This document shows, piece after piece, positions 44,241-52,822 of a stretch of 64,000 nt of DNA. This DNA comes from Saprospiraceae bacterium (GTDB taxonomy: Bacteria > Bacteroidota > Bacteroidia > Chitinophagales > Saprospiraceae). The notes under the pieces were generated by a model. It was not told where the DNA came from. It ran no database searches and saw nothing but the letters and a program-made list of their open reading frames with translations. The stretch spans positions 1 through 64,000 of the forward strand of contig JAHBTW010000016.1 of NCBI GenBank assembly GCA_019638385.1. The letters run 5' to 3'. A program made the position numbers and the translations under genes. Positions within the stretch are counted from its first letter, which is position 1. Every line of letters starts with the position of its first letter.

Positions 44241-45341
44241 ATGGCCCATTCCGACCCGGCAGATCATTCCGCTTCTCCCAATCTCAACCCCCGGCTGAAG
44301 GCACTGAGGGCGGGAACAGGACAACGCGCCGAACTGTCTGCGGAGGATATTGCGAAAAGCATTCGCCTCGGCGACCGCGTCGCCCTGAGCCGGGCCATCA
44401 CCCTGCTCGAAAGCACCCAGCCCAAGCACCGACCCCTGGCTGCCCGCATCATAGAGTTGTGCATGCCCTTTCGCGCGCCCTCCTTTCGCATCGGCATCAC
44501 CGGTTCGCCCGGCGTAGGCAAAAGCACTTTCATAGAAGCCTTTGGGCGGCATGCCGGCCAATTGGAGCACAAAATTGCCGTGTTGGCCGTGGACCCTACC
44601 AGCCGCCTGAGCAGGGGCAGCATTCTCGGCGATAAAACCCGCATGGCCGAACTCAGTGCCGCCGACTATGCCTTCATCCGGCCTTCGGCCGCAGGCGATT
44701 CGCTCGGCGGTGTGGCCCGCATGACCCGCGAAACCATCCTGCTGTGCGAAGCCGCCGGCTACGATCTCATTTTGGTGGAAACCGTCGGCGTGGGCCAGTC
44801 CGAAATGGCCGTACATTCCATGGTGGATTTTTTCCTGTTGCTGTTGCTGCCCGGCGCCGGTGACGAACTGCAAGGCATCAAACGCGGCATTGTGGAAATG
44901 GCCGACCTGCTCGCTGTCAACAAAGCCGACGGGGATCGGCTCCCTTTAGCCCGGCGCGCCAAAGGCGAGTACGCCAATGCGCTGCACCTGTTTCCGGCCA
45001 AAGACAACGGCTGGACCCCGCAGGTGCTTACCTGCTCTGCTGAAACAGGAGAAGGAATAGCGGAAGTTTGGGAAGCCATGCAAGCCTTTCGGACTGCAAC
45101 GACGGCCAACGGCGCATTTGAATCGCGCCGCCGGAGGCAAGCGCTCGCCTGGTTTGAAGACAGTCTGCAAGCCGCTTTGCGCGAACAATTTATGAACCAC
45201 CCCGTCGTGACGGGGCGCATCCGTGCGATAGAAGATGCGGTTTTAGAAGGACGTATGTCGCCGGCCAACGCAGTAGCGCAATTACTGGAAGCCTTTTCGG
45301 AGGCGCAAGTATCTAAAAGCGGTAAAGACCGTCTCACTTAG
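44241..45341 (+). CDS. meaB: Methylmalonyl-CoA mutase-associated GTPase MeaB
   Basis: The 366-residue protein has the MeaB/ArgK core: Walker A GITGSPGVGKSTFIEAFG near residue 89, AVDPTSRLSRGSILGDKTRM near 115, the switch ETVGVGQSE near 174 and the NKADGDRL specificity motif. MeaB loads and protects adenosylcobalamin in methylmalonyl-CoA mutase. The mutase itself is not in the window, but the adenosyltransferase at 23552 is. The gene appears monocistronic. Confidence 0.93.
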   Translation: MAHSDPADHSASPNLNPRLKALRAGTGQRAELSAEDIAKSIRLGDRVALSRAITLLESTQPKHRPLAARIIELCMPFRAPSFRIGITGSPGVGKSTFIEAFGRHAGQLEHKIAVLAVDPTSRLSRGSILGDKTRMAELSAADYAFIRPSAAGDSLGGVARMTRETILLCEAAGYDLILVETVGVGQSEMAVHSMVDFFLLLLLPGAGDELQGIKRGIVEMADLLAVNKADGDRLPLARRAKGEYANALHLFPAKDNGWTPQVLTCSAETGEGIAEVWEAMQAFRTATTANGAFESRRRRQALAWFEDSLQAALREQFMNHPVVTGRIRAIEDAVLEGRMSPANAVAQLLEAFSEAQVSKSGKDRLT

Positions 45342-45450
45342 TCGGCAATCAAAGGGCATATAACGGACAGGGGCCATCCTTGAGCGGTTATTCCCCGGCG
45401 GCGGCCATCAATCGGCAGTATTTTTTGTTAAACCATAAAAAATCAATCGT

Positions 45451-46038
45451 ATGAAATCGCTAACCATCGGAATTGTACTTGTCGTAGTGGCGCTATTTTT
45501 GTTCATGGGCGGCTGCAACTCTTACAACACCTTCGTAGACAAAGAAGAAGAAGTAGAGAACGCCTGGAGCAAAGTGCAAAGCGCCTATCAGCGCCGTGCC
45601 GATCTGATTCCCAACTTGGTGAATACCGTAAAAGGCGTGGCACAATTTGAACAAAAAACCCTCACCGATGTGGTGAATGCCCGCTCCAAAGCAACCAGTG
45701 TCAACATTGATCCGAGCAATATCAGCGCGGAAAAATTGCAGGAATTCCAGCAGGCGCAATCGCAGTTGTCGCAAACCCTGGGGCGCCTTTTGATGATAAC
45801 GGAAAACTACCCGGAACTCAAGGCCAACCAAAGCTTTCTGGAACTACAGGCGCAATTGGAAGGCACTGAAAACCGGATAAAAACAGAGCGCGACCGCTTC
45901 AACGACAAAGCCACTGAATACAACAAGAGCGTGCGCCGTTTCCCGGGTAAATTGTTTGCGGGCATCTTCGGGTTTTCGCAAAAAGCGCAATTCCAGGCGG
46001 AAGAAGGCGCTCAAAACGCTCCCAAAGTGGAGTTTTAA
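45451..46038 (+). CDS. lemA: LemA family protein
   Basis: The 195-residue protein has an N-terminal hydrophobic segment with a lipobox-like FMGGCNS (Cys22), then the LemA coiled-coil signature: EEVENAWSKVQSAYQRRADL followed by IPNLVNTVKG, and the TENYPELKANQSFLELQAQL segment with GTENRI. The mature part projects outward from the inner membrane. It starts a cluster with two TPM-domain genes, an arrangement frequently seen with LemA. Function is unknown in general. Confidence 0.93.
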   Translation: MKSLTIGIVLVVVALFLFMGGCNSYNTFVDKEEEVENAWSKVQSAYQRRADLIPNLVNTVKGVAQFEQKTLTDVVNARSKATSVNIDPSNISAEKLQEFQQAQSQLSQTLGRLLMITENYPELKANQSFLELQAQLEGTENRIKTERDRFNDKATEYNKSVRRFPGKLFAGIFGFSQKAQFQAEEGAQNAPKVEF

Positions 46039-46046
46039 CCACCGAC

Positions 46047-46475
46047 ATGATTCAATTTTTTAATAGCGAGGAAGAGGTTGCCATTGTAGCCGCTATTCGG
46101 GATGCCGAACGAAAAACCTCCGGCGAAGTGCGGGTGCATATCGAGAAAAACTGCCGGGCTGATGTGCTCGATGAGACAGTGCGCGTATTTCGCAAACTCG
46201 ATATGCACCGCACGGCCGCTCGCAACGGCGTACTCCTGTTCATCGCTCCGGAGCGCCGGGAATTCGCCATCATCGGCGACGAGGGCATCAATGCTGTAGT
46301 GCCTGCCGGCTTTTGGGATGAAGAGCGCGACCTGATGTTGACGCATTTCCGGCAAGGTCAGTTTGCTGCGGGCATCTGCGCGGCCATTGCCGGGGTGGGC
46401 GAAAAACTCAAAGAACACTTCCCCGTTGCCGGGGACGATGAAAATGAATTGCCGGATGATATTTCGTACGGGTAA
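46047..46475 (+). CDS. TPM-domain protein (cytosolic or membrane-associated)
   Basis: The 142-residue protein has the TPM_phosphatase core: AIRDAERKTSGEVRVHIEKN, ARNGVLLFIAPERREFAIIG, DEGINAVVP and HFRQGQFAAGICAAI. There is no signal peptide, unlike the next gene. It starts 8 bp after lemA, so the two are co-transcribed. Confidence 0.85.
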   Translation: MIQFFNSEEEVAIVAAIRDAERKTSGEVRVHIEKNCRADVLDETVRVFRKLDMHRTAARNGVLLFIAPERREFAIIGDEGINAVVPAGFWDEERDLMLTHFRQGQFAAGICAAIAGVGEKLKEHFPVAGDDENELPDDISYG

Positions 46476-46479
46476 TTCC

Positions 46480-46538
46480 TTTTAGCTTCGAGCTTCGAGC
46501 AGAACTCACAGCTCGCGGCTCGCAAGTCATAGCTGATA
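46480..46538. repeat. AGCTTCG/AGCTCGC heptamer array after the TPM gene
   Basis: Units AGCTTCG, AGCTTCG, AGCAGAA, then AGCTCGC, GGCTCGC, AAGTCAT, AGCTGAT. Each flank of a short spacer keeps the 7-bp phase. Confidence 0.6.
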
Positions 46539-46612
46539 ATAAAGAAAACTACTCAGCCGGGTGCTTTCAGGTGACATCTGCGGCCCGGGCTGAATAGTTA
46601 CATAATAAAAGC

Positions 46613-46659
46613 CTGTGAGCTTCGAGCTACGGGCAGAATTCGTAGCTCGAAGCTCACAG
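46613..46659. repeat. Perfect 19-bp inverted heptamer repeat
   Basis: CTGTGAGCTTCGAGCTACG (46613-46631) and its inverse (46641-46659) are separated by 9 bp. The arms are built of AGCTNNG units (GAGCTTC-GAGCTAC). Confidence 0.88.
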
Positions 46660-46678
46660 CTAAAAAAAACGACTAAAA

Positions 46679-47473
46679 ATGAGGATGCGTTTGTTGATGT
46701 GGTTGCTGTTATCGGTTACCGTTTTGCCGGCCTTAGAGGCTAAAGATCCGCCTCGCCGGCCTGTACCGCCCCGCTTGGTGAACGACTTTGCCGGCATGCT
46801 CTCCACCGGTGAAGCGGCTGCATTGGAAGCCACACTCGTGGCGTACAACGACTCCAGTTCTACCCAAATAGCCATTGTGATAGAACCGACCATAGAAGGA
46901 GAGGACATCTTCGACTATTCGCTGCGGGTGGCGAGCGCCTGGGGCGTAGGCCAAAAAGGCAAAGACAACGGCATTTTACTGTTCATAGCGGCGCAGGACC
47001 GTCAATTGTACATTCAAACCGGCTACGGCGCAGAGGGCTTTTTGCCGGATGCTTTGGTCAAACGCATCATTGAAAACGTCATCAAGCCCGCCTTCCGGCA
47101 AGGACAATATTACACCGGACTGAACGAGGCCGTCACCGTCATCATCAAGTTGGGCGCCGGAGAATACAGCGCCGAACAGGTGGGCGGCAACAAAACAGGC
47201 ATTCCCTGGGGTACGATCATTTTTTTTATTTTCCTGTTCATTATAATGTCTTCCGTTTTCAATAAAACCAATCGTCGGAATGACGACGACGATGAGGACG
47301 GCGGCTATGGTCGCGGCGGTCGCTATGACATGAATCCCCGGCCCGGCGGCGGATGGGTGATATTCCCGGGCGGCGGCGGTGGAGGCGGCGGCTGGGGCGG
47401 CGGTGGCGGAGGAGGATTCGGCGGGTTCGGCGGCGGTGGATTTGGTGGCGGCGGCGCGGGAGGGAGTTGGTAG
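46679..47473 (+). CDS. TPM-domain protein with signal peptide, membrane segment and Gly-rich tail (YgcG-like)
   Basis: The 264-residue protein starts with a signal peptide (MRMRLLMWLLLSVTVLPALE, cleavage about residue 21). The TPM domain (LVNDFAGMLSTGEAAALEAT, TQIAIVIEPTIEG, NGILLFIAAQDRQLYIQTGY) runs to about residue 170. A membrane segment (IIFFIFLFIIM) lies near 181-191, and the tail from 223 on is GGGG-rich, ending GAGGSW. Such proteins accompany LemA. Confidence 0.88.
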   Translation: MRMRLLMWLLLSVTVLPALEAKDPPRRPVPPRLVNDFAGMLSTGEAAALEATLVAYNDSSSTQIAIVIEPTIEGEDIFDYSLRVASAWGVGQKGKDNGILLFIAAQDRQLYIQTGYGAEGFLPDALVKRIIENVIKPAFRQGQYYTGLNEAVTVIIKLGAGEYSAEQVGGNKTGIPWGTIIFFIFLFIIMSSVFNKTNRRNDDDDEDGGYGRGGRYDMNPRPGGGWVIFPGGGGGGGGWGGGGGGGFGGFGGGGFGGGGAGGSW

Positions 47474-47513
47474 GGAAATCGGCAAACAAGTCATTTTTCT
47501 GCTTTGGAGGCCG

Positions 47514-47521
47514 TATATTTG
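47514..47521 (+). promoter_or_regulatory. -7 element before the small membrane protein
   Basis: TATATTTG matches TAnnTTTG, 50 bp before the ATG at 47571; no -33 TTG at a suitable distance. Confidence 0.4.
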
Positions 47522-47570
47522 CAACATCCGCGCCAATGCTGGTGAGGCGTTTCAATAAAATTCAGGAATT

Positions 47571-47882
47571 ATGGCACTGTTCAATTTTTTAAAAACCGTA
47601 AAGCCGATACAGTTTGACTTCAAACCGCGCTATTACGATGAAGAAAAAGAGGCGCGCGCCAAACGCCTCAAAGAACTGGAAGACCGGCGTAGCACCGATG
47701 TAGAAGATATCAAAGAACGCATCTCCAACGGGTTCCGGCGGGGCGCCGACCTTTCGGCCATGCACGACCGGCGCAAACAGGTGATGCGCTCCAATATCAT
47801 AGTCATGGCGCTCATCGTGATACTCGCGTTGGTGGCTTACTTGTTTATCAATGTGTATTTGCCGGGCGCTATACAGCGCTGA
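47571..47882 (+). CDS. Small membrane protein, charged N-domain
   Basis: The 103-residue protein has a highly charged N-terminal part (YYDEEKEARAKRLKELEDR) and one C-terminal membrane segment (IIVMALIVILALVAYLFINV, about residues 76-95). It contains no domain I can name. It precedes mutL by 68 bp on the same strand, with a heptamer repeat between. It resembles small conserved proteins of Bacteroidota, with no known role. Confidence 0.65.
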   Translation: MALFNFLKTVKPIQFDFKPRYYDEEKEARAKRLKELEDRRSTDVEDIKERISNGFRRGADLSAMHDRRKQVMRSNIIVMALIVILALVAYLFINVYLPGAIQR

Positions 47883-47894
47883 GTTTTTTAGCGG

Positions 47895-47922
47895 TGCGAC
47901 TCGCAGCTCGCAGCTCAAAAGG
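47895..47922. repeat. Short AGCTCGC heptamer copy before mutL
   Basis: Units ACTCGC, AGCTCGC, AGCTCAA in a 7-bp phase. Confidence 0.4.
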
Positions 47923-47950
47923 AATCTAATGAAAAAAGAAGGAGCAGAAA

Positions 47951-49837
47951 ATGGCTGACGTCATTCAGCTTTTACCCGATTCGGTGGCCAACCAGATTGC
48001 CGCAGGCGAGGTGGTGCAACGGCCGGCATCGGTGGTGAAAGAGTTGATGGAAAATGCGGTGGATGCCGGGGCCGGCGAGATCAAGCTCATTGTAAAAGAT
48101 GCCGGCAAAGCGCTGGTGCAGGTCATTGACAACGGCTGCGGCATGTCGGACACGGATGCCCGGCTCAGTTTTGAGCGGCACGCCACTTCCAAAATACGGC
48201 AGGCGAGCGATCTGTTTGCCATTCGCACTATGGGGTTCCGGGGCGAGGCGCTGGCCTCCATTGCGGCAGTGGCTCAGGTGGAACTGCGCACCCGCCGGCA
48301 GATAGACGAACTCGGCGTTCGCATTCAGATAGAAGGTTCGGAACTGAAGATTCAAGAAGCCTGCCAGACCGCTACCGGCACCAGTATTTCGGTGCGCAAC
48401 TTGTTTTACAACATCCCCGCCCGGCGCAATTTTCTCAAATCCAACGCCGTGGAAATGCGCCACATCATTGACGAATTCCAGCGCATCGCCATTGCCAATC
48501 CCGATATCTTCTTCTCCCTGCACCACAACAACGACGAGCTTTTTCACCTGCCGCCCTCCGGCCTGCGACAGCGATTGGTGGGCATTTTCGGCACGGCCTA
48601 CAACAAGCGTTTGGTGCCGGTGCATGAAGCGACCGACATTCTGACCATTGACGGATTTGTAGGCAAACCGGAGTTTGCGCGCAAAGCCCGCGGCGAACAG
48701 TTGTTTTTTATCAACGGCCGGTTCATCAAAAGTCCCTACCTGAACCATGCCGTGATGACCGCTTACGAAGACCTGTTGCCGCAGGATTCCTTCCCGTTTT
48801 ATGTGATCTGTTTGGACATTGACCCCGCCCGCATTGACGTGAACGTACACCCCACGAAACAGGAAATCAAGTTTGACGACGAACGATTGGTGTATAACTA
48901 CCTACGAGTGGCGGTGCGCCATGCGCTCGGCGTGCATTCCATCACGCCCAGCCTCGATTTTGAACAGGAAAACGTATTCGATTCGCTCCGAACGCCGCCG
49001 CCGGTGCAATCGTCACCCACCATCAGAACCGTGCCCTCCTCCTTCTCGCCCCGCGAAGAGGCCGATGCATACTCCGGCCCGGAAGAAGCGCGCCGCCGCC
49101 GCCGCGATAATCTCAAAAACTGGGAATCGCTATACGAAGGCTTAGACGAACTGCTGCCTTCCACACCATCGGAAACGCCGGACGCCGGCATGCCCGAAAC
49201 CGCCGTCACCATTGAGAGCGGCTGGAGCGATGACAGCCCCTTGGACGATGCCGGCCAAAGTTTCAGCCGGCCGCAAAAAGAACCCTACCAGATACACGGA
49301 ACCTACATCGTAAGCCACATCAAATCGGGCTTTTTGCTCATTGACCAACAGGCCGCGCACGAGCGCATCTTGTACGAACAGTACCTCCAGATACTCAGCC
49401 GGCAATCGGCCTCCACGCAGCATCAGCTTTTTCCGCGCACCGTCACGCTGCCTGCTGCCGACGGCGTGCTGCTGCGCGAAATCCTGCCGCAAGTCATTCT
49501 GCTGGGTTTCGACATTCAGGAATTCGGTCAGAATGTGTTTGTCATCAACGGATTGCCGGCAGAACTGGCCGGCAAAAAAGACGAGCTGGCGGTGCTGGAA
49601 ACCCTGTTGGAACAGTTTCGCGAAAACCGCGACCTGCAAACCGATGTGCAGGAAAACCTCGCCCGCTCTATGGCCCGCAGTGCGGCTATCCGGCGCGGAA
49701 CAACCCTGAGCGTGGAAGAGATGCAGTCGCTCACCGATCGGCTCTTTGCCTGCGCCATGCCGTACAAAAGCCCCGGCGGCCGCATGTGTTTTCTTACTTT
49801 TGAACTCGAAGAACTGGCACGGCGTTTTGAAACCTGA
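47951..49837 (+). CDS. mutL: DNA mismatch repair protein MutL
   Basis: The 628-residue protein has the GHKL ATPase motifs VKELMENAVDAGA, DNGCGM, SFERHATSKI and GFRGEALASI within residues 30-105, FINGRFIKSP near 255 and NVHPTKQEIKF near 305. The C-terminal endonuclease motif reads DQQAAHERILYEQ, with Gln at the usual His position of DQHA(X)2E(X)4E. It is the first gene of a run with two rhomboids and an EEP nuclease. Confidence 0.96.
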   Translation: MADVIQLLPDSVANQIAAGEVVQRPASVVKELMENAVDAGAGEIKLIVKDAGKALVQVIDNGCGMSDTDARLSFERHATSKIRQASDLFAIRTMGFRGEALASIAAVAQVELRTRRQIDELGVRIQIEGSELKIQEACQTATGTSISVRNLFYNIPARRNFLKSNAVEMRHIIDEFQRIAIANPDIFFSLHHNNDELFHLPPSGLRQRLVGIFGTAYNKRLVPVHEATDILTIDGFVGKPEFARKARGEQLFFINGRFIKSPYLNHAVMTAYEDLLPQDSFPFYVICLDIDPARIDVNVHPTKQEIKFDDERLVYNYLRVAVRHALGVHSITPSLDFEQENVFDSLRTPPPVQSSPTIRTVPSSFSPREEADAYSGPEEARRRRRDNLKNWESLYEGLDELLPSTPSETPDAGMPETAVTIESGWSDDSPLDDAGQSFSRPQKEPYQIHGTYIVSHIKSGFLLIDQQAAHERILYEQYLQILSRQSASTQHQLFPRTVTLPAADGVLLREILPQVILLGFDIQEFGQNVFVINGLPAELAGKKDELAVLETLLEQFRENRDLQTDVQENLARSMARSAAIRRGTTLSVEEMQSLTDRLFACAMPYKSPGGRMCFLTFELEELARRFET

Positions 49838-49854
49838 TTTATAACCGCACCCGA

Positions 49855-50649
49855 ATGTTTAGACTCACCGACGTTGTAAAACACTTGCTCATCCTCAACA
49901 TCCTCATGGCCGTTGCTACCTGGATGTTTCCGCAGTGGGCGGAATTTCTCGCGTTGTATTATCCTCAATCCGAGAAGTTTCACCCCATACAGATCGTGTC
50001 GCATTTCTTTATGCACGGCGGCGTGATGCACTTGTTTTTCAACATGTATGCGCTGGCCATGTTCGGCCCGCCGATAGAGACCTTGTACGGCCCCAAGCGG
50101 TTTTTGTTTTATTATCTGATTTGTGCGTTCGGAGCGGCACTGTTGCACAACCTGTACAACTGGTACGATTTTTCGCAAATGCAGGCGGCCATTGAGGCAT
50201 TTCAGGCCATGCCGAGCTACGATACTTACTGGTCGTTTTTCAATCAAATCAATATGAACGTACTCACGGAGAGCGGCAAAGCCTCTGTGAACGAGGCCAG
50301 TAAAGCGCTCCTGAGCGGCGACATGCACTACTCCGGGCAGTCGTTGCAATTGATGCAGGAAATCCTTCAGCGCAAAATGGACGTGCCGGCAGTGGGCGCT
50401 TCGGGGGCCATCTACGGGCTGTTGCTGGCATTCGGGATGCAGTTTCCCAACCACGAGCTGATGCTCATCTTTTTGCCCATCCCGATCAAAGCCAAGTTTT
50501 TCATTCCGTTGCTCATGGCCGTAGAGTTTTATCTGGGGTTGCAAAGTTATTCCTGGGACAACATCGCCCATTTCGCACACTTAGGCGGCGCTTTGACAGG
50601 ATTCTTTCTAATTTTGTACTGGCGAAAAACCGGAGCAAGACTGTACTGA
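49855..50649 (+). CDS. Rhomboid-family intramembrane serine protease
   Basis: The 264-residue protein has HFFMHGGVMHLFFNMYAL (loop L1/helix 2), the catalytic Ser183 in VGASGAIYG and His242 in IAHFAHLGGALTG, with six hydrophobic segments. A stretch of about 75 residues between helices (DFSQMQAAIEAFQAMPSYDT...) is inserted in the loop region. It lies 17 bp after mutL. Confidence 0.92.
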   Translation: MFRLTDVVKHLLILNILMAVATWMFPQWAEFLALYYPQSEKFHPIQIVSHFFMHGGVMHLFFNMYALAMFGPPIETLYGPKRFLFYYLICAFGAALLHNLYNWYDFSQMQAAIEAFQAMPSYDTYWSFFNQINMNVLTESGKASVNEASKALLSGDMHYSGQSLQLMQEILQRKMDVPAVGASGAIYGLLLAFGMQFPNHELMLIFLPIPIKAKFFIPLLMAVEFYLGLQSYSWDNIAHFAHLGGALTGFFLILYWRKTGARLY

Positions 50650-50667
50650 TTCAAACAGAACATTATC

Positions 50668-51609
50668 ATGGTGCAATCCATCTGGGAAGATATAAAGCAG
50701 CAGCTTCGGCATGGCAACATGGTGACGCGGTTGATCCTCATCAACATATCGGTATTCATCTTAGTATGGGTGCTATACCTATTGCTGCTCGTAACGAAAG
50801 GGCCCGGCGACGAACACAGAGAGTTGTGTGAAACAATCATCCGGTGGTTTTGTATGTCAGCCGATTGGCAGCATTTGTTTTTGCGCCCCTGGGAATTGAT
50901 CACTAACATGTTTTTGCACGAGGAGCTGTTGCACCTCGTGTTCAATATGCTTTTTCTGTATTGGTTCGGACGCATCGTGGGCGATTTCATCGGCGATCAC
51001 CGGGTGTTGCCCATTTATCTTACCGGCGGTCTGGCGGGCGCTTTGTTTTTTTTCCTTTCGGCCAATGTGCTCAACATAGGCCAATATGCGCTGGGCGCTT
51101 CGGCGGGCGTCATGGCTATGGCGGTGGCCGCTGCGGTCATAGCGCCCGATTATTCTATTCGCTTGTTGCTCTTCGGCGAAGTACGGCTCAAATTCGTTGT
51201 GCTGGTGCTGCTCATTCTCGATTTGGTAGCCATCGGTAAAAACTCCAATACCGGCGGGCACATTGCACACCTGGGCGGCGCGCTGGCAGGCGCTGTTTTC
51301 GTACTGCAACTACGCGCCGGTAATGACTGGGCCATCCCCATCAATCGCTTTTTGGACAAAATGCTCCAATTCTTTCGCAGCCTCAAAGGCACGAGCACCC
51401 GGCCCGGTCCGCGCGTCGTTTACCGAAACCCGGTGAAAGCCCCCGCCGCTGCAGAAGGCAACCGTCGCAATAAAACTTCCGACAGCAACAATACCCTCTC
51501 TCAGCAGGAACAAATAGACGCCATACTCGACAAGATCAAACAATCGGGCTACAACAGCCTGAACGATGAGGAGAAAGAATTCCTGTTTAACGCCAGTAAA
51601 AACAAGTGA
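50668..51609 (+). CDS. Second rhomboid-family intramembrane protease
   Basis: The 313-residue protein has FLHEELLHLVFNMLFLYWFG, Ser145 in GASAGVMA and His201 in GHIAHLGGALAG. The C-terminal 90 residues (KAPAAAEGNRRNKTS and ILDKIKQSGYNSLNDEEKEF) form a cytoplasmic helical tail seen in this subgroup. Eighteen bp separate it from the first rhomboid, so they are likely co-transcribed. The two catalytic sites look complete. Confidence 0.92.
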   Translation: MVQSIWEDIKQQLRHGNMVTRLILINISVFILVWVLYLLLLVTKGPGDEHRELCETIIRWFCMSADWQHLFLRPWELITNMFLHEELLHLVFNMLFLYWFGRIVGDFIGDHRVLPIYLTGGLAGALFFFLSANVLNIGQYALGASAGVMAMAVAAAVIAPDYSIRLLLFGEVRLKFVVLVLLILDLVAIGKNSNTGGHIAHLGGALAGAVFVLQLRAGNDWAIPINRFLDKMLQFFRSLKGTSTRPGPRVVYRNPVKAPAAAEGNRRNKTSDSNNTLSQQEQIDAILDKIKQSGYNSLNDEEKEFLFNASKNK

Positions 51610-52670
51610 GAGCCGGACTGTATCGCATGTTGTACCGCATCCAACTTTTGTTGGCGTTACTTACTTTGCTCGCCTTTGCGGCCCCCGCTATCAATCCGGG
51701 TTCATTTTGGCCGGCAGCTTTTCTCAGCATCGGCATTCCCTGGTTGCTGGCAGTGCATTTTCTCTTTGGTTTGGGATGGGTACTCCTGCGGCGCTATTAT
51801 GTGTGGGTATCGGTGCTGTGTATCCTGACAGGCTGGAGCCATGTAACGCGCATCGTCAACCTGAGCCGCCCGGAGGAGGCGCTCCCGGAGCAAACCGCGC
51901 TCAGCGTGATGACCTACAACATACACGGCCTGCGCGATGTGGCCGACAACAGCAATGTGAATTTGGAAACCCTGGCGCAATTGGTCGCCGCCCGTGATTG
52001 CGACCTGCTCTGCCTGCAGGAGTTTCCGCAATCGGGCAACCGGCTCAACAACCTGGCCGAGTTGCTCCGCACCCGCACCCGCCTCCGATATCGCTACAGC
52101 GACCGCAACGGCAACTTCGCCCTGTTCTCCGCGTACCCCATTGCCGACCCTGAAACGCAATACTTCCCCAACCGCGCCAACGGCTACCAACGCGCCGACC
52201 TCCGCATCGGCGAGCGTACAGTGCGGGTGTTCAACGTACACCTGCAAACCAATGCCGTGACGGGTATCGCCGAGCGCGTAGCCTCCGAAGGCAATTTGAA
52301 AGAAAAACAAACCTGGCTCGACCTGCGCGGCATGATGGGCCGATTCAAACGCTCTGCCCGGCAGCGCGCCTTACAGGCGGAAGAAATAGCCGGCCTCATT
52401 GCGCAAAGTCCGCACCCCGTACTCCTCTTCGGCGACTTCAACGACACCCCGCACTCCTTTACCTACCGCACAATCGCCCGCCCCATGCAAGACGCCTTCC
52501 GGGCCAAGGGCCGGGGCTTCGGTATCACCTACGCCGGCCGTATTCCCGCCCTGCGCATTGACTACCTGCTCGCCGGCAAAGCATTTGAGGTACTGGATTA
52601 TAAGATTGAGAAAAAGGGATTTTCGGATCACCGGGCCGTGTGGGGGAAAGTGGGATTACCGGCGTTGTAG
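51606..52670 (+). CDS. Endonuclease/exonuclease/phosphatase-family protein with N-terminal membrane segments
   Basis: The GTG start overlaps the rhomboid stop (GTGA). The 354-residue protein has three hydrophobic segments in the first 85 residues, then the EEP fold: SVMTYNIHGL, CDLLCLQEF (catalytic Glu), FNVHLQTN, LFGDFNDTPHS (Asp, Asn) and FSDHRAVWGKV (Asp-His at the end). It probably cleaves phosphodiester bonds in nucleic acid or lipid; no substrate can be stated. It ends the mutL operon. Confidence 0.9.
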   Translation: MRAGLYRMLYRIQLLLALLTLLAFAAPAINPGSFWPAAFLSIGIPWLLAVHFLFGLGWVLLRRYYVWVSVLCILTGWSHVTRIVNLSRPEEALPEQTALSVMTYNIHGLRDVADNSNVNLETLAQLVAARDCDLLCLQEFPQSGNRLNNLAELLRTRTRLRYRYSDRNGNFALFSAYPIADPETQYFPNRANGYQRADLRIGERTVRVFNVHLQTNAVTGIAERVASEGNLKEKQTWLDLRGMMGRFKRSARQRALQAEEIAGLIAQSPHPVLLFGDFNDTPHSFTYRTIARPMQDAFRAKGRGFGITYAGRIPALRIDYLLAGKAFEVLDYKIEKKGFSDHRAVWGKVGLPAL

Positions 52671-52822
52671 CGTGTTGAAGAAGAAAACAGGCAGCCCCGT
52701 GTAAACTGTAACAATGAGTATCGTGAGTGTAAGGCCGGAGCTGCCTGTGCCTAAACGCCTATATCATCAAACTGATACCTATACGTTTGAGCGACTGCTT
52801 CCGCTGCCTGATGGTTGGTTTT
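52671..52822. other. Intergenic region, possible weak hairpin
   Basis: CAGGCAGC near 52689 and GCTGCCTG near 52739 can pair loosely around the region between the EEP gene and the DUF4143 ATPase. No gene is seen. Confidence 0.3.

Noticed and set aside
46613..46659. Standard rho-independent terminator
   Set aside because: The hairpin is perfect but is followed by A-rich sequence, not a T-tract, on the coding strand, and the unit belongs to a dispersed repeat family.
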